This document shows positions 1 through 9,476 of a stretch of 64,000 nt of DNA, piece by piece; position 1 is the stretch's first letter, and each line of letters begins with the position of its first letter. Under the pieces are notes generated by a model. It saw nothing but the letters and a program-made list of their open reading frames with translations. It did no database searches and was not told the DNA's origin. The DNA comes from Flavobacterium johnsoniae. GTDB lineage: Bacteria; Bacteroidota; Bacteroidia; Flavobacteriales; Flavobacteriaceae. The stretch spans positions 124,001 through 188,000 of the forward strand of contig NZ_MLFK01000009.1 of assembly GCF_001879205.1 (NCBI RefSeq), read 5' to 3'. The translations under genes were made by a program, and so were the position numbers.

Positions 1-23
1 GAATGTAGTCGAATCAAATTAGT

Positions 24-41
24 GTCCCGAAACTTCGGGAC
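24..41. repeat. Short GC-rich hairpin
   Basis: The 7-bp arms GTCCCGA and TCGGGAC flank AACT and stand out in AT-rich intergenic DNA. There is no T-run, so it does not look like a terminator. It resembles the short palindromic intergenic elements common in flavobacteria, but its role is unknown. The remaining sequence up to position 195 shows no gene. Confidence 0.4.
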
Positions 42-195
42 GGGATCGAGATCACAAACTTTGTAGAAACTAATTCTAACACATAACCAACTCTGTTTGT
101 TTTAAACAAGTGAAACGCCTTTTTTAAGCGTTCTAAACCTATGTTTCTATGTGTTTAAAATAATCACACCAAACATTTCTTATAAACATTTCGTC

Positions 196-771
196 ATGAA
201 TAAACCAATTAAATATTTTACAAAATCACTAATCGTTATAACGATCTTAGTAAATATAATTTCCGGAAATCTATTGGCACAATCCAAAAATCCATCGCCA
301 TTACATTTTCCAACGCCCAAGAATATAGATAATATGTTATTTTACATTCAGCGTGATCCCAATATAAACACGGCTATTTATGCCATAAACTACGATGAAA
401 ATGGAAAAATAAACAAAAGCGATCCTATAAAAGCCTATTGGATTCGATATGCTGAGAAAGGAGACAAAAAAGATTTTAGTTATATACAACGCAAATTTGC
501 ATACGGAATAGAAAGTAAAACGGTAAATAATGAGGAGTTTGAGCTTAAATTTGTATCGTATAAAAAATTGTCCCTGACCTTGAAAAAGATAGATTCAGAT
601 CAAAAATATCACGTTTTTGTAAGTGTAAATCAGAAAAGAATACAGGTGGAAAAAATATTTGTGCGCATTGAAGGAGGTTCTTTTTGGTTACCCAATGTAA
701 AGTATGCCGAAGTTACCGGAATTGATGCTTCTTCAAATAAAACAATTACGGAGAGGATGTTGTTGAAATGA
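196..771 (+). CDS. Secreted DUF4833-like protein
   Basis: This is a 191-residue protein of unknown function. I start it at the ATG at 196 because a signal peptide ending near LLAQS follows at once. A GTG at 151 is in frame but would bury the signal peptide behind 15 residues. The mature part begins with a segment containing FPTPKNIDNMLFYIQR and later KAYWIRYAEKG, a pattern I associate with DUF4833 (small secreted Bacteroidota proteins). The C-terminal half is predicted all-beta, with the GGSFWLPNVKYAEVTG segment near the end. It stands alone, with no operon partner, and no enzymatic motif is visible. The family assignment rests on recall, not a search. Confidence 0.65.
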   Translation: MNKPIKYFTKSLIVITILVNIISGNLLAQSKNPSPLHFPTPKNIDNMLFYIQRDPNINTAIYAINYDENGKINKSDPIKAYWIRYAEKGDKKDFSYIQRKFAYGIESKTVNNEEFELKFVSYKKLSLTLKKIDSDQKYHVFVSVNQKRIQVEKIFVRIEGGSFWLPNVKYAEVTGIDASSNKTITERMLLK

Positions 772-974
772 GGTAAGCTGTATAATTGGATGCACTAATT
801 ATAGCGAGGAATAAATGTTGCAATATGACCTAAAATAATACAAAAAAAGAGGAGAAATTTACATCAAATAACCATGAAATCAGGTATTGTTTTTCGTAGT
901 GGCCCAGAGTAAATTTGTTTGAATCAAACAGCAGATAATGCTGCATTTAATAGCCTTGAAAATTTGTACAAATT

Positions 975-1577
975 ATGAACATAAAAAAAATACTCATTAT
1001 TACCATATTTCTGCTTGTCACACAGCTAAGCTTCGCTCAATATTTTAAACTAACTCCGCAAGGCTTTGTATCAAATGACAATAGCGATTTTACAGTAATG
1101 AATGTGTCAAACGTAAAACAAAAAGATTTATACAAGAATGTACTAAATGCCATTAATTCGATGTACAGCAATCCACAAAAAGGACTTAATGTAGTGGAAG
1201 GGGAAAGTATTAGTTTTACAGCGTATGAAGAAAATGCTCTGCCTGTAAGGCATAGCGCTGGAGGTTTTGGAAAAGTAAATTATAAATATGACCTGTCTTA
1301 TACATTATCCTTTCTTTTTAAAGACGGTAAAATTAGGATTAACAGTCCTACTTTTGAATGCAGACGATGGTATGAAGGAACTTACAAACCTTCTGGTGGC
1401 TGGAGCAGCAGTGGCTGGACTACTCTAAAACTTGTAAAAGGCAAGAACGATAGAGTTGCTATTTATGATAAAAATGAAAAACTTGTTTTAGAAGATGCCT
1501 ACAATGGATTAAACAATCACTTCAATTCGCTTTTAAAACAAATTCTTGAAAAATCGCAAAAGATAAATAATTGGTAA
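975..1577 (+). CDS. Secreted protein, DUF4468-like
   Basis: This is a 200-residue hypothetical protein with a clear signal peptide (hydrophobic residues 5-18, cleavage after SFAQ). The body has a lysine- and aromatic-rich alpha/beta pattern: KQKDLYKNVLNAINSMY followed by EGESISFTAYEE. This recalls the DUF4468 / TBP-like fold seen in many Bacteroidota secreted proteins. A Trp/Gly/Ser-rich loop lies near residues 135-150. It is monocistronic, ends 30 bp before a strong hairpin terminator, and faces the convergent TonB receptor gene. No catalytic motif was recognised, so function is unknown. Confidence 0.6.
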   Translation: MNIKKILIITIFLLVTQLSFAQYFKLTPQGFVSNDNSDFTVMNVSNVKQKDLYKNVLNAINSMYSNPQKGLNVVEGESISFTAYEENALPVRHSAGGFGKVNYKYDLSYTLSFLFKDGKIRINSPTFECRRWYEGTYKPSGGWSSSGWTTLKLVKGKNDRVAIYDKNEKLVLEDAYNGLNNHFNSLLKQILEKSQKINNW

Positions 1578-1607
1578 CAAACGTTAATAGCAACAATGAT
1601 GTATAAT

Positions 1608-1639
1608 AAAAATCCCATTTCTAACGAAATGGGATTTTT
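1608..1639. terminator. Bidirectional intrinsic terminator
   Basis: The 13-bp perfect arms AAAAATCCCATTT and AAATGGGATTTTT surround the 6-nt loop CTAACG. A-runs and T-runs on both sides let it work in both directions, serving the 975-1577 gene and, less directly, the convergent receptor gene ending at 1760. Confidence 0.8.
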
Positions 1640-1759
1640 ATTTACTAAGCTCGACAGGGGAAATTTCTACATAAAGTTTTTCTTATTGCTAATTTGTGGT
1701 TCTGCCGTATTTAGAACAATTAAGAGCAGATTAAGGCCAGAAATGAACATTAGAAATAC

Positions 1760-3922
1760 TTAGAATGACTGTGCAAAACTAACCGTTAATCGTGTACCAT
1801 TTTCTTTCACATAATTCATATTATTCGACTGCCATTGAGAAATTACAGTATAATAATCTTTGTTGAATAAGTTTTCTATACCGAAACGAATAGTGCTTTT
1901 TTCTTTGAAAGTATAACTCGAAGAAAGATTAAAAGCTGTAAAAGATTTTATAGGACCGGTTCCATAAGTATAAGCTCCATTAACAGGCTGGAATCTGTCT
2001 CTTCCTGTGGTACTGATCATTTGTAAAAAGATTGCCCAGTCTTCCAGTGGCCTGAAAGTTGTAAAAGCCGTTATTTTTGGCGGATTGATACGATCTCCTC
2101 CTAAATATACTTTTTGGGTGGCAAGTTCTCGTTTTCCTTCGGTAAAAGAATAGTTGGCTCCAATATCAACTTTTGAGTGAAGACGGTATTTTGCGGAGAG
2201 TTCGAAACCATAAATTTTTTCAGGTGAACGAGAAATCTGCGGATTGCCGTCAACGTATACATAAGAAGCTCCTAATTTGGAAGTACTGTAATAAACAGCT
2301 CCTTCATAAGAAAGTTTTTCAAAAGCTCCAGAGAATCCAAATTCATAATTATTAGCTGTAACAGCTTTTATTGAAGTATTGTTTACGGTATTTTCTTTAG
2401 CAGCACGAAGAACCAAACCTAAATCTGCCACGCTGAAACTTTGAGAAAAACTTACAAAAGGCTTAAATAAATTCCATTTTGTATAACGCAGTCCGGCGTT
2501 AAACATAAGTGCATTAAAATCCAATGCTCCGCCGTTTACAGCAACACCGCCGCCTACATAAGTTCCGTTTACATAATTACGAATACCGATGGTAGTATAA
2601 TCTGGTACATCAATATTTACATTTTCAAGTCTTAAACCTGTTTTTAAAACTAAGTCAGGACCAAACATATTTTTAATCTGGAAATACGGTGCCAGATTGT
2701 TCATCTTCATTTCAGGAATTACCAGTCTGCCGTCAGTTAGATGAGTATCCGTTATATCTGAAAGAATATCCAGTCCATAAGTTATATTACCGGAAACAAG
2801 AGAACTCAATTCATAAGGGCTGTTTAAATTTAAACGAAAACCCAGCTTTTTGCTTTGTGTGGCAGGCTGTCCATTATTTTCAAAGAAGTCACTGTAATTA
2901 ATCAGCGTAAGATAATCTTGAAAATACAGTGTAGCATTTACATCTGTTTTCCCTATAAAATTTTCTCCCGTATAGCTTAAACTTGCATTGTGATTATATG
3001 GTGTTCCTTCAGGTTCTCCGGGACGCTGTCCTTTTACTCCAATAGTTGGTGAATCAAAATTACCGTAAACTCCGGCTTTTGCTATGTAATCGGTATGTTG
3101 GGTGCTTTCAAAATAGTTATACATCAATTCCAAACGATTATTTGAATTGAAATCGTATCCAATTTTTGCAAAAGCATTCCAGTTTTTAAGATCATTCATT
3201 CCATATTCTGGTGAAAGCACACGTCCTTTGGCATCACGGTAAAGCCCAGTTTCCTCATAACGTCCGCTTACCACATAATCAAACTTGTTTAGTTTGCCGG
3301 TGAATAACTGGGATACAAAAAAACCGGCTGTTTCTTTCGGCTTAATAAGAGAAAAAGCCGTTCCAGCTTCTGTTGTACCGCTTATTTTTTTATCCGGATT
3401 TGGTTTTTTAGTAATATAATTAATTAATCCGCCATCTGCGCCATTACCATAAATAGCAGTTGCCCCTTTAATGACTTCTACGCGATCTAAAACAGATGGA
3501 TCCAGAGAACGCATATCTTTGGCTCCATCGCGCAGAGGTGTCGACTGTGGTATACCGTCAATCATTACCAATACACGTCGGCCGCGCAGTGTCTGTCCTA
3601 AATTTTGAGTTCTATTTGTGGTAAAACCCAAACCTGGAACTGTAGCACCTAAAATATCACTTAAATTAGAACTTATACTTAGTTGCTGCTGAATTTGTTT
3701 TTTAGATAAAAGTGTAACTGAAGATGGTACTTCATCTAAAATCTCTGCCTTTCTTGAGGCTGAAACTACAATTTCTTTTAATTCGTTATCAGCTGAGTTT
3801 TTATCTGGTATGATGCTGTCCTGACTTTTGTTATTTTTATTTTCATTACTTGTATTCGAAACTTGTGCAGAAAGTGAACCGACAGTAATAAACACCATCA
3901 GCAGGGAAGTAGAAAATCTCAT
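1760..3922 (-). CDS. TonB-dependent siderophore-type receptor
   Basis: This is a 720-residue outer-membrane receptor. A signal peptide (residues 1-19, ending SLSAQ) precedes a low-complexity Asn/Ser/Asp linker. A TonB-box-like KEIVVSASR follows near residue 50. The plug domain (about 60-175) contains LRGRRVLVMIDGIPQ and DRVEVIKGATAIYGNGADGG. A 22-stranded beta-barrel follows, ending in the aromatic motif LTVSFAQSF. The absence of an N-terminal CarboxypepD_reg domain and of a SusD partner separates it from SusC transporters. The plug style fits ferric-siderophore or similar metal-chelate uptake; the substrate cannot be read from sequence. Its promoter and a possible Fur operator lie just upstream, supporting iron control. 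Confidence 0.85.
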   Translation of the reverse strand: MRFSTSLLMVFITVGSLSAQVSNTSNENKNNKSQDSIIPDKNSADNELKEIVVSASRKAEILDEVPSSVTLLSKKQIQQQLSISSNLSDILGATVPGLGFTTNRTQNLGQTLRGRRVLVMIDGIPQSTPLRDGAKDMRSLDPSVLDRVEVIKGATAIYGNGADGGLINYITKKPNPDKKISGTTEAGTAFSLIKPKETAGFFVSQLFTGKLNKFDYVVSGRYEETGLYRDAKGRVLSPEYGMNDLKNWNAFAKIGYDFNSNNRLELMYNYFESTQHTDYIAKAGVYGNFDSPTIGVKGQRPGEPEGTPYNHNASLSYTGENFIGKTDVNATLYFQDYLTLINYSDFFENNGQPATQSKKLGFRLNLNSPYELSSLVSGNITYGLDILSDITDTHLTDGRLVIPEMKMNNLAPYFQIKNMFGPDLVLKTGLRLENVNIDVPDYTTIGIRNYVNGTYVGGGVAVNGGALDFNALMFNAGLRYTKWNLFKPFVSFSQSFSVADLGLVLRAAKENTVNNTSIKAVTANNYEFGFSGAFEKLSYEGAVYYSTSKLGASYVYVDGNPQISRSPEKIYGFELSAKYRLHSKVDIGANYSFTEGKRELATQKVYLGGDRINPPKITAFTTFRPLEDWAIFLQMISTTGRDRFQPVNGAYTYGTGPIKSFTAFNLSSSYTFKEKSTIRFGIENLFNKDYYTVISQWQSNNMNYVKENGTRLTVSFAQSF

Positions 3923-3928
3923 TATTTC

Positions 3929-3951
3929 TTATTTAGACTTAATTTAAATAA
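3929..3951 (-). promoter_or_regulatory. Possible Fur-type operator
   Basis: The 7-bp arms TTATTTA and TAAATAA are separated by 9 nt, lying between the -7 element and the receptor start codon. AT-rich palindromes of this form (TTATTTAGA...TAAATAA) are often found before iron-uptake receptor genes in flavobacteria. The AT richness makes a chance match possible. Confidence 0.4.
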
Positions 3952-3954
3952 TTG

Positions 3955-3986
3955 CAAATGTATAAAATGTAATGCACTTTCCCCAA
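3955..3986 (-). promoter_or_regulatory. Promoter of TonB receptor
   Basis: On the minus strand a TTG (3986-3984) is followed 21 nt later by TACATTTG (3962-3955). This matches the Bacteroidota TTG...TAnnTTTG pattern, and it lies 33 bp from the receptor start codon at 3922. Confidence 0.55.
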
Positions 3987-4186
3987 GTTGATCATCTTCA
4001 ATTTTAATTTTTTTTCGAAGCAGTAACTGTTTGACAGACTAATCTTTTGATGCATAAAGAAATAACCTCTTTCTCGTTTTCAATCTCCAACAAACAGGGC
4101 GCATTAAATTGCGATTTAATACAAAGTCAAATAGGATTAGTTAAGCAAATTAAAAACTCCGGATAGTTTAATCAATTATTTCAAGT

Positions 4187-4516
4187 TTAACCCTTCTGTT
4201 TAGCGGTTTCAACATGAATCTTAAGTTTTTGTTCTGCAGTGGTTTTAGAATTGACGACTAGATTTTGAGAAAGTTTGAAAGCTTCGTCATAAATCCCCAC
4301 TTCAGTGAGGATTTTCATTTTCATAATATCCAGTTCAATTTAGGCTTAACTGTTATATACCGCGCCATTTTTATTAATAAGATTTAAAGCTTCCTTAAAA
4401 ATGACAGTGTATCATTTTCTGCTCAAGATCCTTTCTCAAGGTTTCAAAAGAAGGCTGGCCAAAACAGGTTAGCGCCATGAAAAATAGAAAAGAAAAGAAA
4501 CTGAACCTTAAAACAT
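4187..4516 (-). pseudogene. Decayed secreted TPR-like gene remnant
   Basis: On the minus strand a signal-peptide-like stretch (FFMALTCFGQ, then PSFETLRKDLEQK) runs into a stop. A -1/+1 frame change near 4410 picks up EALNLINKNGAVYNS, then two in-frame stops (4346-4348 and 4340-4342). The same frame then continues as MKILTEVGIYDEAFKLSQNL and KTTAEQKLKIHVE before a final TAA at 4187. The helical A-x-x-L-x pairs resemble TPR repeats of flavobacterial sensor or regulator proteins. Only about 105 codons remain; the C-terminal part is gone. The reading is mine by eye, so the parent family is uncertain. Confidence 0.6.
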
Positions 4517-5114
4517 AAAAGTTAAAACAGATTAGATATATTCAAAGATATTATTTTCTTTAAGTACTCAAATCTGTAAAATACTCAACTCATTAAAGAA
4601 TGAAATGTTCTGAATCGTGGATCATTTGTTTTGAGTTCTTATTTATGAAAACTTTTAATCGTTTTAGTGCCATTAAAAATGTCGACGATAATAGAAAGAG
4701 CAATACTACTTTGAGCTTCATAGAATTTACTTAGAATTATACACTATTCTTATTTAGAATAAATAAAAAATAAAAAATATAAAATTATCTAGTAATAAGT
4801 CAATAGATGAAAGAAAATTAAATTTTAATTGAGAGAATCGATAACTTTTAATCTTTGATTTTTTTGGTAATGTGTCAGATGCGTTGGTGACATTCAAAAG
4901 AGGATAAAGTATGGAAAGTCAATACTGCCGTTTTACTGTAATGAGGAAACCCGTAATACTTGAAATGATTAATTATTTATATTCGCAAAAACATAATTTT
5001 TACCTAACCAAACGTTATTTCACTGCTTCTTTTATTTAGTATGATGCGCTGTTTAAAAGCCCATTCGGCTAAAAAAGACAGATAACAAAAGCGTATAACT
5101 AAAAAACAATTTTT
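4517..5114. other. Intergenic, no gene seen
   Basis: About 600 bp of AT-rich DNA without a convincing reading frame in either direction. A TTATTT/AAATAA palindrome near 4751-4767 resembles the one before the TonB receptor. No terminator or RNA gene was recognised. Confidence 0.5.
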
Positions 5115-6101
5115 ATGATTAGATTATTACTTCTGTGCTTTTTTTTTATTATCAATTCGGCATTTTGTCAAGATAAGTATGCTGACAGCATAAAAAGTAT
5201 CATAACAGCTGACTTTGCGGGAATCCAGATTAAAGATTTCAAAAATTTAATTCCTTTTAAAACAGAAGAAGGAACAGGATATGTTCATGCAAAAACTAAG
5301 AAAATAATGCTTAAGCCGTCGTATTATGAACTTGATTTTGCTAAGCCCAATTTAAAAGGTAATTACAACAATGTCATCTATTTCGAAATAAATTCTCAAA
5401 CGAAAGATATAAAAGTAGACTATCAGAATTGGCAGCTTTTTGGATCGCAGTACAGAGATGAAGCTGCTATCAGTAAAGAATATGCAAAAGGTTTTTATGC
5501 GGCTGGTAATAAAATATATAACTACTCCAATATATATTCATATTGTCCTGCTTTATTTAAGTATAAGAATGAATATTTTGCTATTGCAGAAATAAATAAG
5601 CAGTATGCAGTTATTAATTCTGATGGTGATGCTTTAAAGAACCTCCAGTTTGACTATTCGAGTTTAAAAATGATCAGGCTGGAAAATGATGTAATCTGGT
5701 TCAAATATAAAACTACGGCTGGAGAAGAAGGTTTTATTAATATGGACGGAGAGAAAAAACTGGTAAATGAGATTATTAGTAACAGCAGGACTCAGACAAA
5801 CGGCTCATTCAATTATATTGATACAGAACATTCCATCGATATTAATTATTACGGATATGGGGTTGAATCAAATGATGAGTTCAGCGGGGTAATAGATTTC
5901 ACCACGATGAGCTGGCTTATCAAACCGCAAAAAAACTTAAAAATTGAAGCAGTTAATTATACTGCAGAAACCAATGTAAGCGATAAATTTACTATAGAAG
6001 ACAGGAAAAAACTGAAATTTTACTTTTTGGTTAATGATGAAAAAAATAATACATCTTATTACATAGATGAAAATCTGAAGAAGTATCTTCCGAAAAGTTA
6101 A
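5115..6101 (+). CDS. Secreted WG-repeat-like protein
   Basis: This is a 328-residue exported protein with a strongly hydrophobic signal peptide (residues 1-18, ending AFCQ). The mature part carries degenerate WG-repeat-like units: GYVHAKTKKIMLKPSYYELDF (about 57-76), YAVINSDGDALKNLQFDYSS (about 163-182) and EGFINMDGEKKLVNEI (about 206-221). Each has the G-x-I/V-x-x-x-G-x-x-x-x-x-x-x-Y/F form of that repeat. WG-repeat proteins are common in Bacteroidota, but their roles are mostly unknown. It is monocistronic, preceded by the gene remnant and followed by a palindromic element. The repeat assignment is inference. Confidence 0.55.
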   Translation: MIRLLLLCFFFIINSAFCQDKYADSIKSIITADFAGIQIKDFKNLIPFKTEEGTGYVHAKTKKIMLKPSYYELDFAKPNLKGNYNNVIYFEINSQTKDIKVDYQNWQLFGSQYRDEAAISKEYAKGFYAAGNKIYNYSNIYSYCPALFKYKNEYFAIAEINKQYAVINSDGDALKNLQFDYSSLKMIRLENDVIWFKYKTTAGEEGFINMDGEKKLVNEIISNSRTQTNGSFNYIDTEHSIDINYYGYGVESNDEFSGVIDFTTMSWLIKPQKNLKIEAVNYTAETNVSDKFTIEDRKKLKFYFLVNDEKNNTSYYIDENLKKYLPKS

Positions 6102-6205
6102 AACTGCAGGTTCAATGACCTTGCTCAAATAAATCCGGATTATTTAGGGTGATTCTAAAAAAAAATGACTCAAAGTTATCTTATTTATAATAGGATATAT
6201 CTAAA

Positions 6206-6239
6206 AAATGGCGCCAATTGTCTTCAATTGGCGCCATTT
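6206..6239. repeat. Perfect 15-bp hairpin, dispersed family
   Basis: The arms AAATGGCGCCAATTG and CAATTGGCGCCATTT pair perfectly around TCTT and are followed by TTGGTTTTTT, so it can end transcription from the gene ending at 6101. The core GGCGCCAATTG is repeated at 39944-39977 with the same 4-nt loop length. The rest of the 6102-6539 gap holds no gene I can see. Confidence 0.7.
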
Positions 6240-6539
6240 GGTTTTTTGACCTCGACCAGACCAATTTCCATAAATGTTAGAAAAGATTTGAAGAGTTGTG
6301 TATCGATAAAAAAATATTTAATTTCTAAATGACTAAATGAATATGAGCATTTTCATTATTTTACATCAGATATATCATTTGCTCATTTGTGTACATGAAA
6401 TAAAAGTTTAATTTTACTTTTTAAACCATACACCTTTCTTGCTTGTCATTTTAAAATAATCCTTCCTAATTATTTAGACAACGCGATTAAAGAATGCATT
6501 TTAAGTGCTTATTTTTTATTTACATAACTCAAAATTCCC

Positions 6540-9278
6540 ATGTATCAATTTGTAAAATATATTTTGATGCTGCTTTTGGCATCCTTAAGTTTAGTATCCT
6601 GTAAACAAAAACAGGGCGATAAAATAAAAGTAGGATTTTCTCAGGCTATGACCACTGACGACTGGCGTAAGCAAATGAACAGTTCTATAAAGATTGAAGC
6701 TTCTTTGCGACCTGAAGTTGATTTAAAAATTAGTGACGCTAATAATAATATAAACAAACAGATTGAAGATATTGAAAGATTCATTTCTAATAAAGCAGAT
6801 GTTATTATTGTATCTCCGATTCAATCTAAACCGTTAACTGCCGTTGTTGAAAAATCAATAAAAGCCGGAATACCAGTACTTATTGTAGACCGAAAAATTG
6901 ATGGCGAAAATTATACTGCATATCTGGGCGCTGATAATATCGAAATTGGCAGAATTGCCGCACGATATATCATTTCTCACAGCAAGGGTTCAGGAAAAAT
7001 CATTGAAATTACAGGAGCAAAAGGTTCATCACCCGCGTATGAGCGCAGTCTGGGATTTAGTCAGATAATAAATGAAAACAAACGCTTCAAAATAGAAAAT
7101 ACAATTCAGGGTGACTGGGAAGGAGAATCGGTTAAAGCACCGTTAAAAACAATTCTTTTACAAAACCCTAACGTTGAATATATTTTTTCTCATAATGACC
7201 GTATGGCTTTAAGCGCTTGGGAGACAGCTAAAACCGTAGGATTAGAAAATAAAATAAAATTTATTGGTGTTGACGGATTAAATACACTAAACGGCGGTAT
7301 AGACCTGGTGAAGAGTAACGTTTTAGCCGGGACTATTTTATATCCGACGGGCGGAAATGAAGCACTGAAATTAGCATTGAAAATATACAATAAAGAACCT
7401 GTCGCTAAAAATAATATACTGAATACCATTGTAATTGATCACAATAATGCGGAGATTATCGAGAATCAAATGGATAAGGTTGATCAGCAGCAAGCCGTTA
7501 TCGAATCGCAACAGGGAGCAATAAATGTACAGGAAAGAGAATATGCTTCGCAAAACAACATGGTTCGTTTATTGAGTTTTTTCTTAGTCATTATTTTGAG
7601 CTTAACCATCTACAGTATTTACTCAACTATTTCTATTTCAAGAAAGAAAAAACAGCTTGAAACAATTAATCAAACTGTAATTGATCAGAATAATGAGATT
7701 CAGGAGATGGCTAAAATTGCCCAGAGAAGCAATGAAGCAAAATTGAATTTCTTTACCGGACTTTCTCATGAATTTAAAACACCCATAACTTTGATTATGA
7801 GTTATGTGGAATCACTAATTGAGAATGAAAAAATTAAAGGCAGTACACTTATTGATGAAGTAAAACTAATTCATAAAAATTCAAATCGATTACTCAGGCT
7901 AATAAATCAATTACTGGATTTTAGAAAAATTGAAGAACAAAAATTTACGTTGAGAGCTTCAAAGACTAAGATCTTTGATTTTACAAACGAAGTAATGACC
8001 AACTTTAAAGGCGAAGCTGCACGCAGGAATATTGATTTTCAGCTTACCTGCAAAAACAAAAACCTGGAATTATTTATTGACAGGGGTTTGATGGATAAAG
8101 TGTATTTTAATCTGCTTTCCAATGCCTTTAAATTTACACCTGACAACGGAAAAATCAGCATTTTCATTGTAGAAAATCAGGATAATACAGTTAAAATTAG
8201 TTTTAAGGATTCAGGAATCGGGATACCGGAAAATGAATTGTCGAATGTATTTAATCCTTTTTTCAGGGCTTCAAATAATAACAAAAATAGTTCAGGAATC
8301 GGGCTTCATCTGTCTAAAGAATTTGTTCTTTTACACCAGGGAACAATTGAACTTAAATCAAAGCAAGGCAGCGAATTTGTAATTACGCTTTTAAAAGGTA
8401 ACAGTCATTTACAGCCTTCCGAAATGATTTATAAAACTGAAAATCTAAATGTAACTCCAAATTTAATATCAGATAATTTAGACATAGAAACCGATTTAAA
8501 TGAAGGAAATGTAATTGCTGAATCAGAGAAACATACTCTTTTGATTATAGAAGATAATGTCGATTTAGTCACATTTTTAAAAGCCAAATTGTCGAATGAA
8601 TATGTAGTGCATACTTCTGATGGAAGTGATGCCATTGAAAAAACAATGGAAATTGTTCCGGACATTATCATTTGCGACATAAATCTGGTGGACAAAGACG
8701 GTTATGAAATTAGTAAAGAATTGAAAAAGGATTTACGTTCGTCACATATTCCGATCATTATATTAACTGCGCAAAGCAATAAGGAATCTGTTTTGAAAGG
8801 ATTACAGAGTGGAGTAGACCAATATCTTACCAAACCTTTCAGTCTTTCGATTTTAAAACAATCTATTTCGGGCTTGCTTTTCAACAGAGAAAAACTTCGT
8901 TATTATTATACCAACAATATTTACCGCATAGAACCCGAATCAAAATTTGGGAATCAGGAACAGTCCTTTATTACCAAAATGAACGATATTATTAAACTCA
9001 ATGTCGAAAACCCTAAATTCTCTGTTGAGGATTTAGCTGATAAACTCGGAGTTTCCAGAGTTCAGTTATATCGAAAAGTGAAAGCTATTATCGGAATCAA
9101 CATTAGCGATCATATTAATAATGTTAAATTGGAGAAAGCAGCTGAGCTTTTAAAATCTAATGATATGAATATTTCTGAAATTGCATACTCACTTGGATTC
9201 TCTTCTCCCAACTATTTTTCTACATCTTTTAAGAATAAATTTGGAATTTCACCAAAGGAATACAAATCCTCCAATTGA
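6540..9278 (+). CDS. Hybrid two-component regulator with sugar-binding sensor
   Basis: This 912-residue single-chain regulator has a hydrophobic N-terminus with a lipobox-like SLVSC (Cys21). A LacI/ribose-binding-type periplasmic domain (about 28-310) is recognisable by IDRFISNKADVIIVSP-like and EYIFSHNDRMALSA-like segments. A short coiled coil precedes a transmembrane helix (about 340-360). A HisKA/HATPase kinase follows, with phospho-acceptor His410 in SHEFKTP and an N-box near NLLSNAFKFTP. A receiver domain (about 660-775, Asp713 in ICDINLVDKDG) and a C-terminal AraC HTH (about 815-912) complete it. This architecture matches Bacteroides thetaiotaomicron BT1754, which senses periplasmic fructose for a fructan locus. 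Position beside the GH32/SusCD operon supports the same role. Confidence 0.9.
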   Translation: MYQFVKYILMLLLASLSLVSCKQKQGDKIKVGFSQAMTTDDWRKQMNSSIKIEASLRPEVDLKISDANNNINKQIEDIERFISNKADVIIVSPIQSKPLTAVVEKSIKAGIPVLIVDRKIDGENYTAYLGADNIEIGRIAARYIISHSKGSGKIIEITGAKGSSPAYERSLGFSQIINENKRFKIENTIQGDWEGESVKAPLKTILLQNPNVEYIFSHNDRMALSAWETAKTVGLENKIKFIGVDGLNTLNGGIDLVKSNVLAGTILYPTGGNEALKLALKIYNKEPVAKNNILNTIVIDHNNAEIIENQMDKVDQQQAVIESQQGAINVQEREYASQNNMVRLLSFFLVIILSLTIYSIYSTISISRKKKQLETINQTVIDQNNEIQEMAKIAQRSNEAKLNFFTGLSHEFKTPITLIMSYVESLIENEKIKGSTLIDEVKLIHKNSNRLLRLINQLLDFRKIEEQKFTLRASKTKIFDFTNEVMTNFKGEAARRNIDFQLTCKNKNLELFIDRGLMDKVYFNLLSNAFKFTPDNGKISIFIVENQDNTVKISFKDSGIGIPENELSNVFNPFFRASNNNKNSSGIGLHLSKEFVLLHQGTIELKSKQGSEFVITLLKGNSHLQPSEMIYKTENLNVTPNLISDNLDIETDLNEGNVIAESEKHTLLIIEDNVDLVTFLKAKLSNEYVVHTSDGSDAIEKTMEIVPDIIICDINLVDKDGYEISKELKKDLRSSHIPIIILTAQSNKESVLKGLQSGVDQYLTKPFSLSILKQSISGLLFNREKLRYYYTNNIYRIEPESKFGNQEQSFITKMNDIIKLNVENPKFSVEDLADKLGVSRVQLYRKVKAIIGINISDHINNVKLEKAAELLKSNDMNISEIAYSLGFSSPNYFSTSFKNKFGISPKEYKSSN

Positions 9279-9282
9279 TATT

Positions 9283-9321
9283 GGTTTAAAATTGATACAA
9301 ATTAGGTATCAATTTTAAACC
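9283..9321. repeat. 16-bp perfect inverted repeat after regulator
   Basis: Arms GGTTTAAAATTGATAC and GTATCAATTTTAAACC flank a 7-nt loop, only 4 bp after the regulator's stop codon. No T-run follows, so it may be an mRNA 3'-end stabiliser rather than a terminator. The nearby 9376 hairpin has the T-run. Confidence 0.6.
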
Positions 9322-9375
9322 TAATGTAACAAAATCGAAACTACACGGTTTTCGTAAATAACTTTTAAACTCTGT

Positions 9376-9405
9376 AAAGCCTTGTAAATAAGGCTTTTGT
9401 TTTTT
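9376..9405 (+). terminator. Intrinsic terminator after hybrid regulator
   Basis: AAAGCCTT and AAGGCTTT pair around GTAAAT and are followed by TTGTTTTTT. It separates the regulator transcript from the downstream fructan operon. Confidence 0.7.
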
Positions 9406-9476
9406 AAATATTAATCTATCAGTATTTATAGAATTAAATTGTAACATCATTAAAAATAAGTTGTTTTTTTTGCGGA

